This document shows, one piece after another, positions 56,977 through 64,000 of a stretch of 64,000 nt of DNA. The position numbers and the translations under genes were made by a program. Under the pieces are notes generated by a model that had not been told where the DNA came from, did not search any database, and saw only the letters and a list, made by a program, of their open reading frames with translations. The DNA is from Dendrophyllia cribrosa. Its lineage: Eukaryota > Cnidaria > Anthozoa > Scleractinia > Dendrophylliidae. The stretch spans positions 25,181,934 to 25,245,933 of the forward strand of contig JAJLRJ010000007.1 of NCBI GenBank assembly GCA_024195265.1, given 5' to 3'. Position 1 is the first letter of the stretch. The number at the start of each line of letters is the position of its first letter.

Positions 56977-57158
56977 CCTTTAAAAAGAAGAAAGAAATCG
57001 AAAAAGAACAAAAATGGATAACTTCAGTTTTTCCGCTTGGGTGGGGGGTGGGGGGGGGGGGGGTAGGATGTTTGAGGGGTTGAAAAAGAAAAATATCGAT
57101 CATTTAGCTTTTAATGTATATGTTTGTGGTGAAACATCATTAAAGAAATCAAGATTAA

Positions 57159-58273
57159 AGGGACTATGTCACGGCTACTGCGCATGCTCGGCTTTGACAC
57201 ATGCAAATGTTGTAAACAAGAAGCGCGAGCGCATGTGAGGAGACACGGCTTGCTTATTTCGCCAAAGACTGTTGAAATAAGCTCTAATTCTGCAGACATG
57301 AGTGCTCCCACAGCTCAAAGGGACTCGGAAACTGTAGGTATCTTTTAGTTTTAGCTTCGTTTGACTCTCTGGCCCTCGATGCGGGCTCTGTAAGATGTGA
57401 TGTCTTCTCACTTTGAATTCTCGCGTCGTACTGTATATTTACTATACGAATAATAATTCGCAGGGAAGTGAGAACTTCTGCCGTTGCAATAGCACTTGCT
57501 CTACTAAGGCTGGCAGAAAAAGACATGGGTGTCCTTGTAAAACCGCAGGTCGTTTCTGCGGCGACCTGTGTACATGCAGTCGGCGAAAGTTGTGCAAGAA
57601 CAGAGAGGTAAGAAAATAAAATGGCACGCGAATCTTGTCAAACATGAGATATGTCCGGCACTTCTTTTTCCACGGATTATTTAATCATTCAATGTCAAAT
57701 GATTCTATTACTTTACTTTTTCAAAGGCTGCAGCCCTTCAAGCCCAAGGATGGGAAAATATCCAAGGCCCAGCGAACCAAGAAAATAATGGCTTGACCGA
57801 GGAACAAGAAAGAGACATGGAAAATTGACGAGTCAAGGTGCGATATTATTGAAATCATTTGCTTTCTCCGGCCAAATCGTTATATCCTGGGTAATATAAA
57901 CTGTTGCAAGATTGATTTCACCAAAAGTTCGTTTTTAAAAACTGTAATAACACAATGCTCAGGCTATTTCTTGCTATTTCAAGACCATGCTCGATCTTAG
58001 CGCCTCCATGATTTCGAGACTGGGTTTGAACGGTTCCCTTTAGGGAATCACTTTGAATTACTCTTTAGTTCAGTCTATTCTCTTTGGTAAAAGCGATGTT
58101 CCTTTACGCTCTGATGAGTACATAGTCTCAAGATATAAACTTGTCCTTATCTCGATGGGACAACACTGTAAATCCTGATTTATTTACATGTAGTAATATT
58201 GTTGCTTGTTTTCTTTCTGGGCTAAACAGTTTTCAAACTTGCGAGCATGCGCAGTAGCCGTGATCTAGTTCCT
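57159..58273. mobile_element. Element C: 1.1-kb TTAA element carrying a CXC-domain gene
   Basis: TTAA at 57155-57158 and 58274-58277. The inverted termini AGGGACTATGTCACGGCTAC and (right, reverse complement) AGGAACTAGATCACGGCTAC continue through TGCGCATGCTCG, about 32 bp with 4 mismatches. The interior holds one intact three-exon plus-strand gene and no transposase. It is therefore probably mobilised in trans by a TTAA-type transposase. Confidence 0.75.
57298..57828 (+). CDS. Small CXC (tesmin/TSO1-like) cysteine-rich protein
   Basis: Exons 57298-57333, 57464-57607 and 57727-57828 are all in phase 0, with GT donors (ACT|GTAGGT, GAG|GTAAGA) and AG acceptors (TTCGCAG, TTTCAAAG). Together they code 93 residues ending EQERDMEN. 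Exon 2 is a CXC domain with spacing C-x-C-x3-C-x10-C-x-C-x6-C-x3-C-x-C-x5-C followed by KN. GCPCKTAGRFCGDLCTCSRR resembles the second half of tesmin/TSO1 CXC repeats, which bind zinc and DNA. Only one repeat is present, whereas host TSO1-type proteins have two. The ATG start sits inside the TTAA element about 140 bases from its left end. The role is unknown; DNA binding at transposon or chromatin sites is inference. Confidence 0.65.
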
Positions 58274-59084
58274 TTAAGACATCAAGAAGTCTTCAACGGC
58301 TCCTACTCTAGAGTTTTTGTTGATGAAAATTGTTAGGGATCCTGAGAGCCTTTTATAATAATATGTGACGCATAAATCAATACCAGCATTGTGAAGTGCG
58401 TTTCTTTGCGCTGTTTCCGGTTCTCAGTCAAGTCTTCATTTTGACCTACGGTTTACGCCGCTCCTAAAGTCGGCCTTCGCTCAACAATGCTCGGTCTCCG
58501 ATCGTCTTTGATAGTTGAGCGGAAGGCAAAACTTGCGATTCATCAGTTGCGTGGCTTGTAATTCAAGACCTTCATATATTGCGTGATGGTATATTGGTAT
58601 ATTCAGAGATCACCAAAGGTGCAACGTAAAGTTCGACGGTTGATTTTTGAGCGGCCTTCTCGTCATTTCTTGTACAGGAAGGGACTTTTAAGGTACGATA
58701 CACTATTCAAAGTCATTTGAATATTCATATTCTGTTGGAATCCGATGATTATGCAATAATTGCACTTCGAATGCCGCCTATCAGTTATTCGGGGTTTCTC
58801 CCACCTTTCCATTGGCCGGTGAAGGTTTAAAGGTTAATTCGGAATCAAGAAAGCGTCTTTTGCAAGTTACCGCAGGAGGGACAGAATTTGCGATTATGGC
58901 TGCAGTGCCACCCGAAGATGCCCAAATTCCGGTTGTCCCGTTTTATACCTCGCGGGTAGTTGTACATGTGCTCGCGTCCCCTTGGGCGTCATTTTATTTA
59001 TCCATTTACTAATTCATTAGCTTCGCTCGCATCTATAATTACCCTGGCGTTGTCGCGTTTGTCGTGGGTTCTTTCAAGTTCTGT
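58274..59084. other. No recognised gene
   Basis: Mixed-composition DNA between element C and the 30-bp satellite. A 66-codon ATG frame at 58812-59012 is unsupported. Nothing else seen. Confidence 0.4.
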
Positions 59085-59681
59085 TCGTGCCTGCGGGCTT
59101 GATTACGAGAATTTATTGTGCCTGCGGGCTTGATCACCAGAATTTATTGTGCCTGCGGGCTTGATTACCAGAATTTATTGTGCCTGCGGGCTTGATTATG
59201 AGTACTTTTGTGCCTGCGGGCTTGATCACGAGAGTTTTTTGTGCCTGCGGGCTTGTTCTCGAGAATTTATTACGCCTGCGGGCTTGATTACGGTTTTTAT
59301 TGTGCCTGCGGGCTTGATTACGGTTTTTATTGTGCCTGCGGGCTTGATTACGAGAGTTTATTGTGCCTGCGGGCTTGTTCTCGAGAATTTATTACGCCTG
59401 CGGGCTTGATTACGGTTTTTATTGTGCCTGCGGGCTTGATTACGGTTTTTATTGTGCCTGCGGGCTTGTTCTCGAGAATTTATTACGCCTGCGGGCTTGA
59501 TTACGGTTTTTATTGTGCCTGCGGGCTTGATTACGAGTACTTTTGTGCCTGCGGGCTTGATCTCGTGGATTTATTATGCCTGTGCGCTTGATTACGGATT
59601 TTATTGTGCCTACGGGCTTGATTACGAGTACTTTTGTGCCTGCGGGCTTGATCACGACAGTTTATTGTACCTGCGGGCTTG
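59085..59681. repeat. 30-bp satellite, first block (about 20 units)
   Basis: GCCTGCGGGCTTGATTACGG plus about 10 bases (TTTTTATTGT or AGAATTTATTGT variants) repeats about 20 times head to tail. Second positions vary between TTGATTACG, TTGTTCTCG and TTGATCACG. Open frames on both strands are repeat artefacts. Confidence 0.9.
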
Positions 59682-59850
59682 ATCTCTAGAATTTATTTTA
59701 TTTATTTATTTATTTATTATTTATTTTATTTAATACAATGCATGGCTAAAATAGAAATCAATTACATTATAAAAAAAAAATTACAGACTAAAGATAGCCA
59801 TAGGAGGTCCGCAAAAGAGTCCTAGACCCCATTCTGGGCGGATCCCCATG
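59682..59850. repeat. Satellite tail segment, first copy
   Basis: TTTATT-rich stretch, then AATACAATGCATGGCTAAAA to GGTCCGCAAAAGAGTCCTAG and CCCCATG. The same segment follows the second satellite block at 63283-63441. On the minus strand it ends in TAAATA repeats, which could be a LINE 3' tail. Confidence 0.75.
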
Positions 59851-60044
59851 TCTGTTATATATCATGATGTAATTATATTGTTATTCAGCAGTGGGCTACC
59901 TGTGCAATTGAGCCCACTATCTTTGGTCAGCGGTATATTATTAAAGGAGTGTTGTTATAGCCGTTATGTTGAGCTGCGTGCATGTGTTCCTTCGCATGAG
60001 ATTTTGACATATTTCTGGCGACGAGGATAAAGTTTTGCACCGGA

Positions 60045-60713
60045 ATGGTCGCGCTTGGCAAGATAGAGGAGTTTCACACCACTACTGGAAATATAGAGCG
60101 CTATCTGGAGCGCTTGGGGCAGTATTTTGTCGCCAACGGGGTGCCAGTCGACTCCGATACGTCACACAAACGTCGGGCGATTTTGATTTCAGTGATAGGT
60201 GCAAAGGCCTATGATGTTCTCTCCGACCTCTGCTCACCCGAATCTCCTTCAGCCAAGACGTACACGGAACTCTCGACGATCTTAAAGTCACACTTTGCTC
60301 CAAAAAGGCTTGTAATCGCCGAGCGATACAGATTTCATACCTGCTCTCAAGCCTCAGGCGAAACCGTGTCTGCATTCGTAGCCAATCTCAAGCACTTGGC
60401 AGCCACATGCAACTTTGGAGGACACCTCGATGAGGCACTACGCGACAGGTTTGTCTGCGGAATTCACAGTGAACAAACCAAACAGAAGCTCCTGACAGCC
60501 GACTACAGTTTTGAGCAAGCCCTCAAACTTGCGTTGAGCATCGAGACGGCAGAGAAGGATGTACGCGAGCTCTCCGCCAACAATCCCTCAGGATTCGGCC
60601 AACCTGTAAACAAAGTCACAGGCAAACAAGGGCGAAGGTTTAACAAGCGGGAAGTCAAGAAACCCGGTAAATCAGAGGATCAGGAAACCTGTTTAACCTG
60701 TGGTAACCTGTAA
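60045..60713 (+). pseudogene. gag of the LTR element (truncated by frameshift)
   Basis: A 222-codon frame with a retrotransposon gag-type core (IERYLERLGQYFVANGV, FVCGIHSEQTKQKLL). It stops within what looks like a zinc knuckle (CLTCGN) because of a short repeat insertion (GTAACCTGTAAC). The expected KKGHLAQAC continues in another frame. It would form the particle shell. Break described only. Confidence 0.75.
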
Positions 60714-60797
60714 CAAGAAGGGTCACTTGGCTCAGGCATGTCTTAGCAAAGGAACTAAACAAGTCATTGTAGACAAGGAATCGCAGATGGCATTGAC

Positions 60798-62705
60798 TCA
60801 TTTTCAACTGCACTGTATAAGATTGGGAAACATGGCATAGATATTTGTCTGGAGTTAGAAGGCATTAGCTTTACCATGGAGCTTGACACCGGTGCTGGTG
60901 CATCAGTTATTTCAGAGCAAACCTATCGCAGATATTTCAGGGAAATTCCTCTCAAGTCATGCTCAGCCAAACTCCATACCTATACTGGGGAATCCATACA
61001 GGTCCATGGACAAATTACTGTAGATGTAAGGTACAAGGACCAATATGCAAGTCTTCCTTTGGTCGTTGTTCAAGGGACGGGCCCCTCTCTTTTGGGCAGA
61101 GATTGGCTCTCAGTTTTACAGCTAGACTGGGGGGACATTTTGAACCTCAGTGGAGCAAAACTCAGTTGAGCAAGTTCTGAACTCTCTCACCACGAGAAAC
61201 TTCGCACGATAATTGATGCCCATTCAGAGCTTTTCCAGTCGGAGTTGGGCACAATCAAGGGTGTCACAGCCAAGCTGGAAATGAAGGAAGGGTCAACTCC
61301 CAAATTTTGCAAAGCCCGTCCAGTCCCCTACTCGCTGCTCGAAGCAGTTAACGAAGAGTATGATCGCCTTGAGCGGCAAGGCATCGTAGAAAAGGTAGAG
61401 TTCAGTGAGTGGGCGATGCCCATGGTCCACATTCCCAAGTCTGATGGCACCACGCGCTCATGTGGGGATTATGCAATCACAGTCAACCTCCAGTTGAATG
61501 TCCCGCACTATCCCATTCCCTTACCGGCGGAGGTCTTCCACAAGTTAAGGGGTGGGCAGTTATTCACAAAATTGGATCTCAAGAATGCATACCAACAACT
61601 CTTGATTGACAAGGAAAGTCTCCCCTACGTTACGATTAACACCCCTAGATGCCTTTATCGTTACAAGAGGCTTCCATTTGGTATCGTGTCTAGCCCCGCC
61701 CTGTTCCAGAAAACAATTGACACTATTCTCCAAGGTCTAGACCATGTTGCCAGTATCCAGGATGACATATTGGTAACAGGATCCAATGGCACTGAACATC
61801 TTCAGAATCTCGAGAAGGTTCTCCAGCGGCTCAAGGAGTATGGTTTGCGGCTCAAACTTGAGAAATGCAAGTTCATGGAGAAATCAGTTGTTTACATGGG
61901 ATGTGTTATCTCGCAAGAGGGAATCGCACCCACTGCAGATAAGGTTGAAGCACTGAAGCACGCTCCCAGACCCGAGAATGTCTCTCAACTAAGGTCCTTT
62001 TTGGGTATGGTCAATTACCATGGCAAATGGATCCCAAACCTAAGCTCCATCCTGCACCCTTTAAACGAACTTCTGCAAAAGGGACAGACATTTCATTGGT
62101 CTAAGGAATGTGAACATGTCTTTCAACAAGCCAAGAGCTCTCTAACTTCAGACAAGGTCCTGGTTCACTACAATCCTGATCTACCCCTAGTTTTGGAATG
62201 TGATGCCAGCCCATACGGCATTGGAGCTGTCATCTCTCATAGGCTAGCTGATGGCACAGAGAAGCCAATAGCATATGCATCCAGATCTTTAAGTCAAGCA
62301 GAGCGTAACTACAGCCAGATTGAAAAGGAAGGTCTAGCAATAATATTTGGAGTGACTAAGTTCTACATGTACGTTTATGCGAGGGAATTCATTCTGTATA
62401 CTGACCATCGTCCCTTGCTTAGGATTTTTGCTCCAGATTCAGCGACACCAGATCGGCAGTCTGATCTCTGTGGTCCAGAGATAGGAGTGCCACACCCATT
62501 AGTAATTAAACCAGTCGACGAGCAGTTACCAACTCCAGCGCCTAACCCTTCTCCGGCTACAGAAGTAGTTCCAGATCCAAGGCCAGCTGAAGATTCCAGT
62601 TCTACTGAGACAACTACTCCAGCTCCAGCCCAGAAGCCTATTCCAGTTCCACGCAGATCTAGTCGGGTGTCCAAGCCTCCTCAGAGATTGATTGAGCAAA
62701 TTTGA
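60798..62705 (+). pseudogene. pol of the LTR element: protease, RT, RNase H; integrase deleted
   Basis: One frame holds a retropepsin (LDTGAGASV at about 60883, LLGRDWL) and, after an in-frame TGA at 61167-61169, the reverse transcriptase. The RT has RQGIVEKVEFSEWAMP, KLDLKNAYQQ, and IQDD where YxDD is usual. RNase H follows (LECDASPYGIGAV, YTDHRPL). After RNase H the frame jumps directly to a Pro-rich C-terminal tail (PVPRRSSRVSKPP) normally found after integrase, so about 1-1.5 kb of integrase coding sequence is missing. The element is non-autonomous. Confidence 0.8.
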
Positions 62706-62942
62706 ACTCTGAACATTTAAACTCTTGTTGACATTGTTACTGACCTTGTTATTGTTCCTACCCCAATCAGCTTAGAGGGGAGGTGTTATATATCATGATG
62801 TAATTATATTGTTATTCAGCAGTGGGCTACCTGTGCAATTGAGCCCACTATCTTTGGTCAGCGGTATATTATTAAAGGAGTGTTGTTATAGCCGCCATGT
62901 TGAGCTACGTGCATGTGTTCCTTCCCATGTGATTTTGCTGCA

Positions 62943-63282
62943 GGCTTGATCACGAGAGTTTTTTGTGCCTGCGGGCTTGTTCTCGAGAATTTATTATGCC
63001 TGCGGGCTTGATTACGAGAGTTTATTGTGCCTGCGGGCTTGTTCTCGAGAATTTATTACGCCTGCAAGCTTGATTACGGTTTTTATTGTGCCTGCGGGCT
63101 TTTTACGAGTACTTTTGTGCCTGCGGGCTTGATCACAAGAGTTTATTGTGCCCGCGGGCTTGATCTGGTGGATTTATTACGCCTGTGCGCTTGATTACGG
63201 ATTTTATTGTGCCTACGGGCTTGATTACGAGTACTTTTGTGCCTGCGGGCTTGATCACGACAGTTTATTGTACTTGCGGGCT
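62943..63282. repeat. 30-bp satellite, second block
   Basis: About 11 units of the same 30-bp repeat as 59085-59681, starting immediately after the right LTR. Confidence 0.88.
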
Positions 63283-63441
63283 TGATCTCTAGAATTTATT
63301 TTATTTATTTATTTTATTTAATACAATGCATGGCTAAAATAGAAATCAATTACATTATAAAAAAAAAAACATTACAGACTAAAGATAGCCATAGGAGGTC
63401 CGCAAAAGAGTCCTAGACCCCATTCTAGGCGGACCCCCATG
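63283..63441. repeat. Satellite tail segment, second copy
   Basis: Near-identical to 59682-59850, with a shorter TTTATT run, two extra A and a few substitutions. Confidence 0.75.
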
Positions 63442-64000
63442 TGCAAATTACATTTAAAAAGGTGTTAAAAAGAATTTTAATACTAAAATTACATTTACAA
63501 TTTACAATTACACCGCGAGCTTGATTACGGTTTTTATTATACCCGCGGACTTGATTACGAGTATTGTTTGTGCCTTCAGGCTTTATTACGAGGATTAATT
63601 GTGCTTGCGGGTTTGGTTACCAGTATGAATTGTGCCTTTAGGATGACTGTATTGTTCATGTTTGTGGCTAGATTAGAAGAATCGATTTTGCCTGCGGACG
63701 TTGTTGTGCGTATTGTTTGCACCAGTGAGCTACATTATGAGTATTGTTTGTTCCGGCCGGTTATTATTCGTGCTTTCGTGCTCAACTTCGAGCATCGTTC
63801 ATTCCCGCGGGTTTGTTTATAACTGTTGCCGGGATCGAAGCCCCCTTGGGTCCTCCCTCGCTCGACTGCAGAATGCACGCACCTCATTTGCATCTTATTT
63901 AACAACAAATTAAAGTACTCATTGTTTTTATTTCTAGTATTGACCTGCAGTTGTTATCTCGATTTCATAACAGCTGTTTTCTTCCTGCGTGCGTGTTTGA
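63442..64000. other. Diverged satellite-like DNA to the window end
   Basis: Diverged units related to the 30-bp repeat (CGCGAGCTTGATTACGG, CCCGCGGACTTGATTACGAG) run to about 63730. The rest is unrecognised. Open frames here follow the repeat. Confidence 0.45.

Larger units (their letters stand above)
59853..62942 (+). mobile_element. Ty3/Gypsy-type LTR retrotransposon lacking integrase
   Basis: LTRs of about 155 bp (59853-60009 and 62784 to about 62940) begin TGTTATATATCATGATG and are about 96 percent alike. The left one ends TTTTGACA, the right one TTTTGCTGCA. A polypurine tract (TTAGAGGGGAGG, 62772-62783) abuts the right LTR, and a primer-binding region (CTGGCGACGAGG) follows the left. Between them are gag, protease, reverse transcriptase and RNase H. 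The integrase region is deleted. No matching target duplication was found. Confidence 0.85.

Noticed and set aside
59149..59655. Long Cys/Gly-rich repetitive ORFs on both strands over the satellite
   Set aside because: The 30-bp unit is divisible by three, so any stop-free frame stays open. There is no start context, splice evidence or non-repeat coding flank.
59085..59681. Regular 30-bp repeats as a CRISPR array
   Set aside because: Units are directly head to tail with no unique spacers of constant length, and the surrounding sequence is eukaryotic. It is a satellite.

Overview
The window looks like repeat-rich nuclear DNA from an animal, most likely an anthozoan cnidarian (stony coral or sea anemone). 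The basis is AT-rich DNA, GT-AG introns, metazoan transposon superfamilies, and interspersed repeats and transposase-like proteins of a kind I recall from coral assemblies. The species is inference; nothing here names it. I see no prokaryotic operon, CRISPR array, tRNA or rRNA gene.

Layout. 1-210 is the Asp-rich C-terminus of a gene entering from the left. 1.67-5.26 kb is a 100-bp tandem array carrying a Harbinger-type MITE. From about 5.4 to 14.3 kb runs a plus-strand C2H2 zinc-finger gene. Its large intron holds a 6.5-kb TTAA-flanked DNA transposon (element A, 6845-13331) with inverted repeats of about 1.1 kb and a three-exon transposase-like gene broken by one nonsense codon. From 24.6 down to 17.1 kb runs a minus-strand gene with a zinc ribbon and about 18 copies of a 16-residue Ser/Pro repeat. 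Its introns carry five or six foldback/MITE elements. From 27.4 to 33.36 kb lies a Helitron-like element: a triple Myb/SANT-like ORF, a HUH Rep ORF and a frameshifted Pif1-type helicase.

From 33.36 to about 57 kb lies a nested stack. The host is a decayed minus-strand copy (copy 2) of the element A gene. It is split by (i) a 16.5-kb insertion, 34352-50872, with CACTG termini, a 3-bp target duplication and subterminal arrays of CTTTGAC/GTCAAAG palindromes (EnSpm/CACTA-like), and (ii) a 4.5-kb TTAA element (element B, 51507-56016). Inside the CACTG element are an apparently intact 5.3-kb PIF/Harbinger transposon (35218-40551, itself carrying a mariner-type MITE), a nearly full-length L1/Tx1-type LINE (about 43.78-48.73 kb) and an 840-bp hairpin. 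At 57159-58273 a 1.1-kb TTAA element (element C) carries an intact three-exon gene for a 93-residue CXC (tesmin/TSO1-like) protein.

The right end (59-63.5 kb) is a 30-bp satellite with a tail segment, present twice, on either side of a Ty3/Gypsy-type LTR element that has lost its integrase.

Most coding capacity is transposon-derived. The likely host genes are the C2H2 gene, the Ser/Pro-repeat gene and the left-edge fragment. The least familiar items are the TTAA/long-inverted-repeat family (three elements here), the CACTG giant with palindromic subterminal arrays, and the small CXC-carrying TTAA element.
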